NCBI GenBank assembly: GCA_963837735.1
Contig: CAWIOM010000005.1
Coordinates: forward strand, 62,001 to 126,000
DNA: 64,000 bases
Direction of reading: 5' to 3'
DNA from: VRUE01 sp963837735
Lineage (GTDB): Bacteria > Actinomycetota > Thermoleophilia > Solirubrobacterales > 70-9
Position numbers and translations under genes: made by a program. This document shows, piece after piece, positions 55,444-64,000 of the stretch. The notes beneath the pieces are model-generated. The model did not search any database. It was not told the DNA's origin and saw only the letters and a program-made list of their open reading frames with translations. Position 1 is the first letter of the stretch; every line of letters begins with the position of its first letter.

Positions 55444-58247
55444 TCATTCTCCGTTCAGGATCGCTTCCGCGACTTCGCGGAAGATCGGTGCCGCTACGTC
55501 ATTGCCGAACTGTTCGGTGCACTCGACCGAGACGGCGATCGCGATCTTGGGTTCGTCGGCCGGCGCGAAGCCCATGAACCAGGCCTGATTCTGATCGACG
55601 CCGCCGCCGCAGCTCGCGTTGCCCGGCGTTTCCGCCGTTCCGGTCTTGCCCGCGACCGGCACGCCGGAGATCTCGGCGTTGGTGCCGGTGCCGCCGCTGA
55701 CCACCCCTTCCATCGCCGTCGTCAGCTGCGGCGGCGGTCTTCTCGCTGATCGGCCGGCTGAACTCGGAGGGGTCGAGCTGGTCGATGATCCTGCCGTCGG
55801 GGTCGATCACCCGGTTCCAGATCTGCGGCTTCATCAGCCTGCCGCCGTTGGCGACCGCCGCCGCGACCTCGGCGATCTGGATCGGCGTCGCGAGCAGCCG
55901 CTCCTGGCCGATCGCGACGCGGGCGATGTCGATCGGGTCGCCGGAGGTGAGGACGTCGCCGGTCGAGAGTTCGACGATGCCGCTGACCGTGAGCTGTTCG
56001 GAGGGGAGGTCGATCGCCGGCTTCGTGTTGAAGCCGAAGCGGTCCATGTATTCGAACAGGGTGTCCTCGCCGACCCTTTCGCCGACCTGGGCGAACCAGG
56101 TGTTGACCGAGCTGGTCAGCGCGTCGTCGAGCTTCAGCCCCGAGTAGGAGGTGCCGAAGTCGTTTTCGAGCGGGATGCCCTGGACGTCGAGCGAGCCGGG
56201 CGCGTCGATCGCCGTTTCCGGCGTGATCGTGCCGCTGTCGAGCGCCGCGGCGGCGGTCACGACCTTGAAGGTCGACCCCGGCGGGTAGCGCGACTGGGTG
56301 CCGCGGTCGACGAGCGGCGCTTCGAGCACGTTGCGGTTCAGCCTCGAGAGTTCGTAGGGGACCCGGTTCGGGTCATACGGGGCGTTGGAGGCCAGCACCC
56401 TGACCGCGCCGGTGGCGGGCTCGATCGCGACGACGGCGCCGAAGCGGTCGACGCCCTGGAGCCCTTCCAGCGCCGTCCGCTGGGCGGTCGGGTCGATGTT
56501 GGTGACGATGTCGTTGCCTTCCTGCTTGCGGCCCCGGAGCTCGTCGAGGATCGAGCTGAATTCCGATTCGTTGCCGACCAGCTCGTCGTCGTGGTAGCGC
56601 TCGAACTCCGAGTTCCCCTGCTGCACGAAGCTGTAGCCGATCGGGTGGCCGTAGAGCGACCCCTCCGGATAGCGGCGGACATAGCGCAGCGCGGCGCCGT
56701 GGCCCTTGGGGACGGAGCGGGCGATCACGGTGCCGTCGGCGGCGAGGATCCGCCCGCGCCTGATCTGCTGCTGCTCGAGCAGCGGCCGCTTGTTCGCTTC
56801 CTTGTCCTTCAGCGCCTTGGCGTCGAACACCGCCCAGTAGGACGTGAAGCCGATCAGCACCGCGAAGAGGACGACGGTGAAGGCGAACAATTTGACGATC
56901 TGCCTGTTCACGGCGCGCGGTTCCTCGATCCCCCGCGCTTCACGCCGGGCGCGGTCGGAGACCAGCAGCAGCAGTGCCAGGAGGACGAAGTTGGCGAGGA
57001 CCGAGCTGCCGCCGTAGCTGACGAAGGGCAGGGTGACGCCGGTCAGCGGGATCACCCGGGTGACGCCGCCGATGATCACGAATGCCTGGATCGCGAAGAC
57101 GGCGGTCAGCCCGGTCGCCAGCAGCTTCGAGAAGCCGTCGTCGGCGAGCAGCGCGACCTTGAAGCCGCGGGCGGTGATCAGCAGGTAGATCAGGACCAGG
57201 CCGGCGGCGCCGAAGAGGCCGAGCTCGTTGACGATCAGCGAGTAGATCGTGTCGGTCTGCGCGGCCGGCAGCAGCGCGTTGTCGGTGCCGGGGATCGTGA
57301 TCAGCCCCTGGGCGAAGCCTTTGCCGAACAGCCCTCCGTCGGCCTGGGCGAAGATCGATTGGAGGATCTGGTAGCCGCTTCCGCCGGGATCGTATTTGCC
57401 GGTGGCGGGGTCGTTGTAGGGGTTGAGCCAGATGTCGACCCGCTCACCGACGTGGGGCACGGTCGAGGCGAAGAACCAGGCCCCGACGACGAACATCGCC
57501 ATCCCGATGACGACGAACGAGAAGCGCCCGGTGGCAACGTAGAGGAGAGCGAGGAAGGCGGCGAAGAACATCAGCGAGCTGCCCAGGTCGCGGATGAAGA
57601 CGAGCATGAACATCGAGGCGCCCCAGACGACGAGCAGCGGGCCGAGGTGCTTGAGCGGCGGCAGGGTGACGCCGAGGACGCGGCGGGCGCCGACGATCAG
57701 CACCTCGCGGTGCTCGCGCAGGTAGCTGGCGAGGAAGACGACGATGCAGATCTTCGAGAACTCGGCCGGCTGGAAGGCGAGCGGGCCGATCTTGATGCCG
57801 AGGTAGGCTTCGTTGACCTGCTGGCCGATCCCCGGCAGGCGCGGCGCCAGCAGCAGCAGCAGCCCGACCGCGGCGATCGTGTAGCGGTAGCGCTCGAGCA
57901 CGTGGTAGTCGCGCAGGAACTGGATCGTCAGCGTGAAGAGGAGCAGGCCGAAGACGAACCAGTTCGCCTGGTCGCGCGCCAGGGTCGGCGTCGATCCGGT
58001 AGATCATCACCAGGCCGAAGGCGGTCAGCAGCGCGACCAGCGGGAAGAGGTAGGGGTCGGCGTCGGGCAGCCGGATCCGCAGGAAGAGGTGGGCGGCCAG
58101 GCAGAGCGCCAGGAAGTAGGCGCCGTAGATCAAGCTGAGGTTGCCGAGCCGCGCTTCCTCCTGGGCGAAGACCGCGGCGAAGCCGGCGGTGAGCAGGAGG
58201 GCGACGGGAACCAGAGCGCCGAGCTCGCGGTTCCGGGCCGAGGTCAC
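55444..58247 (-). CDS. rodA: SEDS glycosyltransferase (RodA/FtsW) joined in frame to class B penicillin-binding protein
   Basis: From GTG 58247 about 430 residues form a SEDS polymerase: AELGAL-type N-terminus, LTAFGLVMIYRIDAD, QPAEFSKICIVVFLASYL, FIRDLGSSLMFFAAFLALLY, then PLTGVTLPFVSYGGSSVLAN. Without a stop the frame continues through RRGILAADG-type sequence (RRGRILAADGTVIARSVPKG) into a transpeptidase with YPPGSTFKVVTAAAALDSGT (active Ser), LTSSVNTWFAQVGER (SxN) and VPVAGKTGTAETPGNASC (KTG). Shifts lie near 57995 and 55728. The two are usually separate rodA and pbpA genes; a GTG beginning VNRQIVKLFAFTVVL at about 56914 could start a separate PBP, and one extra G just upstream may have fused them (see findings). 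They build septal or lateral peptidoglycan. Confidence 0.82.
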
Positions 58248-59430
58248 TTCGAGATCCCCTGGCTCTCTTCGATTTCTTCGACCAGCGAGGTCGCCTCCGA
58301 GCGCGAGCGCAGGTCGTGCCCGGTGACCGCGTCGCGGCGGCGGCTCGGGCAGCGACCCGGTCTGGATCGGGCTCGCGTAGCGCTCTTCGTAGAGCTCGAT
58401 CCCGAACGGCAGTTCATAGGGCAGGCCGCGGTAGATCGCGACGCGGCCGGCGTCGTCGGTGCCGAGGAACCAGACCTGGCGGTTCCCGTACCAGGCGCCG
58501 AAGGCGAGCGCGGCGATCAGGACGACCGCGGCGAGCACCTTTGCCGCGGTCTTGAGGCGTCGCCTGCCGGGCTTCTTCACGGCGCCCTCGCGGCGCTGCC
58601 GGGCGGCGGCCGCGGCGGCCCGGCGGCGGACCTCGGTCGTCGTCAGCCCGGCTTCCTCCGCGGTCGCGCCGATCAGCGTCGCGTCCTCGCGCGAGACGCC
58701 GGCCGGGGCGCTGGCGTCTTCGAGCCGGAAGGCGAGCGCCGTGATGTTGTCGCGGCCGCCGGCCCGGTTGGCCTCGTCGACGAGCGCCCGCACGGCCGCT
58801 TCCATCGAGGTCGCGTCGCCGAGCAGGTGGGCGATCTGCTCGTCGCCGAGCATCGTCGTCAGCCCGTCCGAGCAGATCAGGAAGACGTCGCCCGGGCTGG
58901 CCGGGACCGTCTGCACGTCGACCTCGACCTCCGGCTCGGGCCCCAGCGCGCGGGTGATGATCGAGCGCTGCGGATGGTCCTCGGCCTGGGCGTCGGTGAG
59001 CTGGCCCTTGCGCCGCATTTCCTCGACCAGCGAGTGGTCGCGGGTGAGGCGTTCGAGCTTGCCGCCGCGCAGGCGGTAGGCGCGGCTGTCGCCGACGTGG
59101 CCGATCCCGACCTCGTCGCTCTCCGCGTTGACGACGACGGCGGTGATCGTCGTCCCCATCCCGGTCCGCGAGGGGTCCTCGCGGGCGAGCTCGTGGATCG
59201 CGTGGTTCGCGGCCTCGATCGTCTCGCGCAGGAAGGGCTCCGGGGGGCCCTCGGGCAGGTCGCGGTCGAAGGCGTCGGCGGCGGCCTTCGAGGCGACCTC
59301 GCCGGCCTGGGCGCCGCCCATCCCGTCGGCGACGACGAAGATCGGCGAGCGCACGAAGTAGGAGTCCTCGTTGGCGCTGCGCTGGCGGCCCGGTGTCGGT
59401 GCGGAACGCCTGGTCGTCGACCCTCAGCAT
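58244..59430 (-). CDS. pstP: PP2C-type Ser/Thr protein phosphatase PstP
   Basis: About 394 residues. N-terminus MLRVDDQAFRTDTG, then RSPIFVVADGMGGAQAGEVA with metal-binding Asp and Gly, TITAVVVNAESDEVGIGHVG, DSRAYRLRGGKLERLTRDHS, DVFLICSDGLTTMLGDEQIA and EANRAGGRDNITALAF (last metal Asp). After residue 260 there is a basic linker, one helix (VLAAVVLIAALAFGAWYGNR) and about 70 extracellular or periplasm-facing residues ending EEIEESQGISK. It removes phosphate from PknB and its targets. Shifts near 59390 and 58340. The stop overlaps the SEDS GTG; the start follows fhaB by one base. Confidence 0.91.
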
Positions 59431-59900
59431 CTAGCTCGCCTCGAACCTGAACTCGGTGTCGCCGATGCGGACCACGTCGCCGTCGAGCAGCTCCGCCTCG
59501 CCCTTCAGCTCGGCGTCGTTGAGCAGGGTGCCGTTGGTCGAGCTCATGTCCTCGACGATAGCTGCGCGCGTCGCGGCTGAAGATCCGGGCATGGATCCCG
59601 GAGGCGTAGCGATCGTCGATCTGGACGTCGGCGTCGCGCGAGCGGCCGATCGAGAGGCCGCCGATCAGGTCGAAGCGCTCGCCCTGTTCGAGGCCGCCGC
59701 CGCGCTCGACGATCAGCCAGGCGTCGCCGCCGGCCGCGGCCGGCGAAGGCGGGGGCGCGGTGGAAGCCGGTGGCGTCGGGGGCGGGGGCGACCGTGCGGC
59801 GCAGGTCCCTGAGCGCCGAGCGGGCAATCCAGAGCAGGAACAGGTAGAGCAGGATCAGGAAGCCGAACTTGAGCGCCACTGAGATCGGGTCGTAGTCCAC
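59431..59900 (-). CDS. fhaB: FHA-domain membrane protein FhaB/FipA
   Basis: About 155 residues. An N-terminal helix (ALKFGFLILLYLFLLWIARS) is followed by ALRDLRRTVAPAPDATGFHR, a Pro/Ala-rich linker and an FHA domain: LIVERGGGLEQGERFDLIGG, LSIGRSRDADVQIDDRYASG, IHARIFSRDARSY, then SSTNGTLLNDAELKGEAELL and VVRIGDTEFRFEAS. It binds phospho-Thr of PknB/PknA targets and links the kinase to FtsZ/FtsQ in mycobacteria. One extra base near 59560. Start GTG 59900, stop TAG one base before the pstP ATG. Confidence 0.87.
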
Positions 59901-59914
59901 GGCTCGCGCTACGG

Positions 59915-60694
59915 TTACTGCTCGATGTCGAACAGGAAGGTCGTCGACCCGACGGTGACCTGGTCGCCCGGGCTGAGCCGGCTCGAGGCCACGCGCCTGC
60001 CGTTGACCTTGATCCCGTTGGTCGAGCCGAGGTCGACGATCGTCCAGTCGCCCGACGCGGCGCGGCGCAGCTCGGCGTGGCGGCGGGAGACGTTGGGGTC
60101 GCGCAGCACGCACTCGACCTCCTTCGAGCGGCCGATCGTCGCCCGCGGCCCGTCGAGCACGTAGCGCCGGTCGTCGAGCGAGACCACCGCGCGGGTGGCG
60201 ACCATCGCCTCGGCCTTCTGCCGCGGGCTGAGCTCGTCCTTTTCGGGCTCGCGCTCCTTGACCGCCGAGTAGACCATCGTGTGCCCCTCCCCGCCCTGGC
60301 TCGGCGCCTCGCCCTCGTGGGCCGGCGGCTTGACCAGGCGGGTCTGGATCCCGAACTCGCCGAGCCGCAGTCGCTCGTCGGTCTTGAACTCGACGGCCGG
60401 CCGCGTCAGCAGGTCGTAGCCGCGGCGCCTTGCGTGGTCGAGGAGGTAGCCGGAGAGCTCCTGCTCGAGGGAGCGCTCGTAGCCTTCGAGCTTGACCCGG
60501 TCCTGCTTGGAGAGGTAGACCGTGTACTCGTTGGGCACGTAGACGCGGGAGACGCCGGCGGTCTTGTGGGAGTCCATCTCCTTGGCCAGCTTGCGGGCGA
60601 GTTCGACCGGCTGCACCTCGGAGCTGAAGGCGCGGCTGAAGACGCCCTCGACCAGGCCTTCGATGCGACTCTCGAGATTGCGTAGAACGCTAAT
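59915..60694 (-). CDS. fhaA: FHA-domain protein FhaA with DUF3662 N-terminus
   Basis: About 259 residues. The N-terminal domain (SVLRNLESRIEGLVEGVFSR, AFSSEVQPVELARKLAKEMD, then VYVPNEYTVYLSKQDRVKLE) is the FhaA-N/DUF3662 fold. After a charged linker, the FHA domain has VLDGPRATIGRSKEVECVLR, DPNVSRRHAELRRAASGDWT and IVDLGSTNGIKVNGRRVASS. The natural N-terminus aligns with an ATT at 60694, eight bases after AAGGAG; no ATG, GTG or TTG is nearby, so ATT is used here or a base is wrong. FhaA binds phosphorylated MviN/PknB in mycobacteria. It is the first gene of the fhaA-fhaB-pstP-SEDS/PBP-pknB-ddl set. Confidence 0.87.
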   Translation of the reverse strand: MSVLRNLESRIEGLVEGVFSRAFSSEVQPVELARKLAKEMDSHKTAGVSRVYVPNEYTVYLSKQDRVKLEGYERSLEQELSGYLLDHARRRGYDLLTRPAVEFKTDERLRLGEFGIQTRLVKPPAHEGEAPSQGGEGHTMVYSAVKEREPEKDELSPRQKAEAMVATRAVVSLDDRRYVLDGPRATIGRSKEVECVLRDPNVSRRHAELRRAASGDWTIVDLGSTNGIKVNGRRVASSRLSPGDQVTVGSTTFLFDIEQ

Positions 60695-60764
60695 CGGGAC
60701 GGCTCCTTCTGCGGGGTCGTGCGGTGGCCCGGCCCGGGAAATCCTAGATGGTCCAACCCCGGAT

Positions 60765-61700
60765 CTATTTGCGACCGCTCATGGAATGCCGACACCGTGG
60801 CCGGCGGCGAGGAGGCCCCGAGCACGACGGCGGCGGCGGCGACGCCGAGGCGGGCCAGGTGCGGGTGGGCGTCCCGGCCGGCTCCTCGCGCCAACCGGTC
60901 CAGGCACTCCTCGATCGATTCGCCGAGCTGCTCCAGCGACGGGCGGTGGGAGGGACGTGGCGCCAGGCAGGCGTCGACCGAGTCGGTGAGCTCTCGGGGG
61001 AGGTCGGGGCGGACCCGGCGCAGGGGGCGAGGAGCGTCGCCGATCGCCCTCGCGGTCGCCGCCGGGGTCGCCCGGCGGTACGGGTTCTCGCCCGTCCAGC
61101 ACTCATAGAGCAGCAGCGCCAGCGAGTAGACGTCGGCCTCGGGGCCGGCCTCGCGGCCCTCCGCCTGCTCGGGCGCCATGTAGGCGAGGGTTCCGACGAT
61201 GTCGCCGGGAGCGGTCAGGGCGGCGGCGTCGGTGATCCGGGCGACGCCGAAGTCCATCAGCTTCGCCCGCACGCCGTCGCTCCTCGACGACGAGCACGTT
61301 CTGGGGCTTGATGTCGCGGTGGACGACCGCCCGCGAGTGGGCGTGGTCGAGCGCCTCGCAGAGGTCGGCGCCGATATCGCCGACCTCGCGGTCGCTGAGC
61401 CGGCCGCTCGCGGTTGAGCTCGTCGAGGGTGGCGCCGTCGACGAGCTCGGTGACGAGCAGGGCGCTGCCGTCCTCTTCGCCCATCTCGTAGAGGGTGACG
61501 ATCCCCGGGTGGTTGAGGCGAGCCGCGGCCTGCGCCTCGCGCAGCACCCGGCTGCACCCCGCCGGCCCTCCCTGGTCGATCGCCTTGACGGCGACCGGGC
61601 GCTCGAGGCGCCCGTCCCAGGCCTCGTAGACGGTGCCGAAACCGCCGCTGCCGATGCGGCGCTCGATCAGAAAGCGATCTAGGACAAGTGAGCCGACCAA
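60765..61700 (-). CDS. Ser/Thr protein kinase (PknA-like position), 3' end uncertain
   Basis: About 310 residues from a TTG at 61700. Residues 10-270 form a kinase: RRIGSGGFGTVYEAWDGRLE, VAVKAIDQGGPAGCSRVLR, a split catalytic loop near 61290, VRAKLMDFGVARITDAAALT, PGDIVGTLAYMAPEQAEGRE and ADVYSLALLLYECWTGENPY. A short hydrophobic end (LGVAAAAVVLGASSPPATVS) may be one membrane helix. The frame stays open into fhaA, so a shift near 60790 must restore the true stop; 60765 is only an estimate. Shifts near 61415 and 61275 are one-base type. In mycobacteria pknA lies between pbpA and pknB; here the second kinase sits upstream of fhaA instead. No PASTA repeats. Confidence 0.75.
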
Positions 61701-61817
61701 TGCCCTTCCGATTTCGGCGCCGGTGGGCGCGCTCCTGCGCCGGATTGCAGGGCGTCGCGCTCGCGCCGCGAAAGTTCATACTCTCCCGGCCACCAACCAG
61801 CTTTGGAGAGCCGATCC

Positions 61818-62864
61818 GTGGAGGATTCCGCAGCACGCCCCGGTGCTTCTCGCAGGCGCCGGCCAAGACGCCGTCCCGAACGCCAGCAGATCATTCTGCG
61901 GCGGGCGCTCGCGCTCGGCGGCGGGCTCCTGATCCTGATCCTGATCGTGCTCGGCGTCAAAGGCTGCCTCAACGCCCGCAAGCACCGGGCGCTGAGCGAC
62001 TACGCCCGCAACGTCACCCAGATCGTCGAAGAGACGAAGCGGACCAGCAAGGGGTTCTTCGGCAAGCTCGAGGACCCCGGCGAGCTCTCGGTCACCGAGT
62101 TCGTCGCCGAGGTGAACGCCGACCGCAGCGCGATGGACAACTACGTCAGCCGGGTCGACTCCCTCGACGCCCCCGGCGACATGGGCCATGCCCAGAACGC
62201 CCTCGAACTCTCCTACGACCTGCGCGGCAGCGCGATGACGGAAATCGCCGAACAGATCAGCACCGCGCTCGGCGACGTCGGCTCTGAGAAAGCGACCGCC
62301 AAGATCGCTCAGCAGATGAGCAAGCTGATGGCCAGCGACGTGATCTACTCCGCGGTCGTCCGCCCCGAAATCGACCGCGTGCTCGCCGAAAACGGGATCG
62401 AGGGCGACGACGTCCCCAAGAGCGTCTTCCTCCCGGACGGGACGAAGTGGCTCGACGAAGGAGCGGTCGTCTCGGCGCTCTCGGCGGTCAACGGCGGCAG
62501 CGTCGGCGAAACCTCCGGGGTCCACGGCCTCGGGCTGCTCGGCTCGGGCCTCAACGGCACCGAACTCGTCGCCGACGCGACGACCGCGGTCAACCTCGAA
62601 GGGGAAACTCCGGAAGTCGAAGTCGAAGTGCAGAACCAGGGCGAATCGACGGAGAACTCGGTCACCGTCTCGGTCACCGTCGGCGGCGGCGCCAGCGTCG
62701 ACCAGACGATCAGCAGCATCGGGGCCACGGAAACCCAGAGCGTCTCGATCCCGCTGGTCCCGGCGCCGACCGGAACGGCGACCCTCAAGGTCGAGGTCCA
62801 ATCGGTCCCGGGCGAGCAGGTGACCAGCAACAACGAAGCCTCCTACACGGTCGAATTCGAATAG
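61818..62864 (+). CDS. Single-span membrane protein with CARDB-like C-terminal domain
   Basis: 348 residues from the GTG at 61818, with GGAGAG seven bases upstream (an in-frame TTG at 61803 is less likely). The N-terminus is very basic (ASRRRRPRRRPERQQ), then one helix (LALGGGLLILILIVLGV) at residues 30-47. A helical outer stretch has LSDYARNVTQIVEETKRTSK and KIAQQMSKLMASDVIYSAVV. The last 95 residues form a beta-sandwich (EVEVEVQNQGESTENSVTVS, LVPAPTGTATLKVEVQSVPG, SNNEASYTVEFE) resembling CARDB cell-adhesion domains. Function unknown. It is divergent from the kinase gene; frame intact. Confidence 0.75.
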   Translation: MEDSAARPGASRRRRPRRRPERQQIILRRALALGGGLLILILIVLGVKGCLNARKHRALSDYARNVTQIVEETKRTSKGFFGKLEDPGELSVTEFVAEVNADRSAMDNYVSRVDSLDAPGDMGHAQNALELSYDLRGSAMTEIAEQISTALGDVGSEKATAKIAQQMSKLMASDVIYSAVVRPEIDRVLAENGIEGDDVPKSVFLPDGTKWLDEGAVVSALSAVNGGSVGETSGVHGLGLLGSGLNGTELVADATTAVNLEGETPEVEVEVQNQGESTENSVTVSVTVGGGASVDQTISSIGATETQSVSIPLVPAPTGTATLKVEVQSVPGEQVTSNNEASYTVEFE

Positions 62865-62893
62865 CCGGGATGCGCGGGGAAGGTGGGCAGCCG

Positions 62894-63731
62894 GTGAGGA
62901 TCGCCTACCTCGGCCCGGCCGGAACGTTCACCGAGGACGCCCTGCGCGAGGCGGCCGGCGGGCGCGAGTTCGAGCCCCTGCGAACCGCCACCGTCCACGA
63001 CGCGATCGTCGCCGTCGAAGCGGGGCGAGGCGGAGCGGGCGCTCGTCCCCTTCGAGAACTCGATCGAGGGGTCGGTGCGCAGCACCCTCGACACACTCGC
63101 CTTCGAGGCCGGCGGCGTGACGATCGTCGGCGAGCACGACTACGCGGTTCGCGCGCACCTGATCGCCGGGCGGGAGCTTGCGCTCGAGGCGATCGAAGCG
63201 GTCCTCTCCCACCCCCAGCCGCTCGCCCAGTGCGCCCGCTTCCTTCGCGAGCGCCTGCCCGGGGCCGAGCGGCGCAGCCTCAGCAGCACCGCCGAGGCGG
63301 TCCGGGTCGTCTGCGAGTCCGACGAGGCCTGGGCGGCGATCGGCGCCCGGGCGGCGGCCGAGCTCTACGGCGGGACGATCCTCGCGGAGGGGATCGAGGA
63401 CGAGGCCGGCAACGTCACCCGCTTCGTCTGGATCGCGCCCGGCGGAACCGAGCCCCGCGGCGAGGGCGCCTGGAAGACCTCGCTGGTCTTCGCCGAGCTC
63501 GGCGAGGACCACCCGGGAGCACTGGTCGAGGCGCTGAGCGAGTTCTCCGGCCGCGGCGTAAACCTCAGCAGGATCGAGTCGCGGCCGATGCGCCAGGGTC
63601 TCGGCCGCTACATGTTCTTCTGCGACCTCGAGGGCGCCCTGACCGACGACCCGCTGTCGCCGAGGCGATCGACGGCGCTGCGGACGAAAGCCGAATCGGT
63701 CCGGATCCTGGGCTCATACCCGATCAGCTGA
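62894..63731 (+). CDS. pheA: Prephenate dehydratase
   Basis: About 279 residues. It converts prephenate to phenylpyruvate in phenylalanine synthesis. The N-terminal lobe has VRIAYLGPAGTFTEDALREA and TVHDAIVAVEAG, then VPFENSIEGSVRSTLD restored after one extra G near 63028. The catalytic region AGNVTRFVWIAPGG holds the Thr of the TRF motif. The C-terminal ACT domain (KTSLVFAELGEDHPGALVEA, LSEFSGRGVNLSRIESRPM, GRYMFFCDLEG) has ESRP, the phenylalanine-feedback site. The length is that of monofunctional bacterial enzymes. Start: GTG 62894 fits the family; ATG 62870 is an alternative. A strong hairpin terminator follows. Confidence 0.9.
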
Positions 63732-63775
63732 AGCCACCGGGTCCCGCTGCTCGGGAATCGGACGAGCTTTGTCGA

Positions 63776-63853
63776 GGCGGTTCGGGACCCCTCTCGAAAA
63801 CACTCAAGAGCCGCCGCCAGGCGGCTCGTTTTGGAGAGGGGTCCCGAACCGCC
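63776..63853. repeat. 78-base nested inverted repeat after pheA
   Basis: GGCGGTTCGGGACCCCTCTC (63776-63795) is repeated exactly in inverse at 63834-63853. The 38-base centre holds a second perfect stem (63808-63827). With the GAAAAC / GTTTT pairs between them nearly the whole element can form one long hairpin with a six-base bulge. It fills most of the gap between pheA and the HNH-type gene. Confidence 0.85.
63808..63832 (+). terminator. Intrinsic terminator of pheA
   Basis: GAGCCGCC, loop GCCA, GGCGGCTC, then GTTTT: an eight-base-pair GC stem followed by four T. It is the inner stem of the larger inverted repeat and lies 77 bases after the pheA stop. Confidence 0.65.
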
Positions 63854-63865
63854 CCCATACCCCCG

Positions 63866-63871
63866 TACAAT
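63866..63871 (+). promoter_or_regulatory. -10 box TACAAT of the HNH-type gene
   Basis: TACAAT eleven bases before the ATG at 63883, immediately after the long inverted repeat, which would cover the -35 region. Confidence 0.4.
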
Positions 63872-63882
63872 TCCCGAGCACC

Positions 63883-64000
63883 ATGGCACGGGTCTTGGTA
63901 CTCAATGCGACGTATGAGCCGATCAACGTCTGCACGCTGAGACGGGCCGCTGTCCTGCTCCTCAAGGAAAAGGCCGAGCTGCTCGAGCGGCGGGGCGGCG
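63883..64000 (+). CDS. HNH-endonuclease-type protein, 5' part only
   Basis: The first 39 residues are in the window: MARVLVLNATYEPINVCTLR, then RRAAVLLLKEKAELLERR. This is the well-conserved beginning of a family of small HNH endonuclease proteins (about 165-190 residues) found in cyanobacteria and actinobacteria. The HNH motif itself lies beyond base 64000, so nuclease identity rests only on the N-terminal pattern. Its role is unknown. Confidence 0.7.
   Translation, partial: MARVLVLNATYEPINVCTLRRAAVLLLKEKAELLERRGG

Noticed and set aside
55619..58138. 839-residue open frame on the plus strand, antisense to the SEDS/PBP gene
   Set aside because: Its composition is the mirror of the well-supported minus-strand gene (very GC-rich third positions on the other strand) and no family pattern is visible.

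Overview
The window is very GC-rich chromosomal DNA from a bacterium. It carries a pknB / pstP / FHA / SEDS-PBP division cluster, a LexA-type box in front of an imuB-dnaE2 mutasome, DUF3105 and LytR_C proteins, and large secreted NHL/Fn3-like and beta-helix proteins with basic Cys-containing tails. Together these point to an actinobacterium, most likely class Thermoleophilia (Solirubrobacterales-like). That placement is inferred from gene content, not from a marker search. No tRNA, rRNA, CRISPR array, insertion sequence or phage module was seen.

Layout. 1-6.05 kb: two tandem minus-strand genes for large secreted NHL-repeat / Fn3-like proteins; the first runs off the left edge. 6.4-12.3 kb: tandem-domain TetR regulator, a secreted protein, a PadR / reductase pair divergent from an FAD oxidoreductase / alpha-beta hydrolase pair, and Ohr. 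12.3-16.1 kb: zinc-type ABC importer operon with its Fur-family regulator (Zur-like) and a candidate operator. 16.1-19.3 kb: GGDEF protein, VOC protein, drug-type MFS exporter and a divergent HxlR regulator. 19.98-24.67 kb: SOS mutasome imuB - DUF6504 - dnaE2 with a LexA box on the imuB start. 24.7-33.9 kb: TetR, crotonase, sugar MFS, TetR with its operator, metF, DUF3105, FemAB-like, GNAT, HD and metallo-beta-lactamase-fold proteins. 33.95-45.7 kb: surface-glycan locus (sugar-phosphate transferase, three glycosyltransferases, flippase, O-antigen-ligase-like protein, LytR_C protein, 4,6-dehydratase, DedA, UppP). 45.7-52.6 kb: purM, a Ser/Thr kinase and three tandem secreted beta-helix paralogues. 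52.6-61.7 kb: ddl, pknB, SEDS/PBP, pstP, fhaB, fhaA and another kinase, all on the minus strand. 61.8-64 kb: membrane protein, pheA, a long inverted repeat, and the start of an HNH-type gene.

Many clearly single genes are split by one-base shifts, nearly always consistent with one extra base. I treat these as consensus errors and annotate across them, so the limits of such genes are reliable but internal residue numbers are approximate. The genome packs genes tightly: ATGA/GTGA overlaps couple most neighbours, several convergent pairs share a CTAG or CTAA stop, and many first genes have a TANNNT -10 box only 6-14 bases before the start codon, suggesting leaderless or nearly leaderless transcripts.

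Functionally, the window combines envelope building (glycan locus, UppP, Ddl, SEDS/PBP, PASTA kinase with phosphatase and FHA adaptors), damage tolerance (mutasome, Ohr), metal uptake, and a set of small one-component regulators each beside the gene it probably controls.
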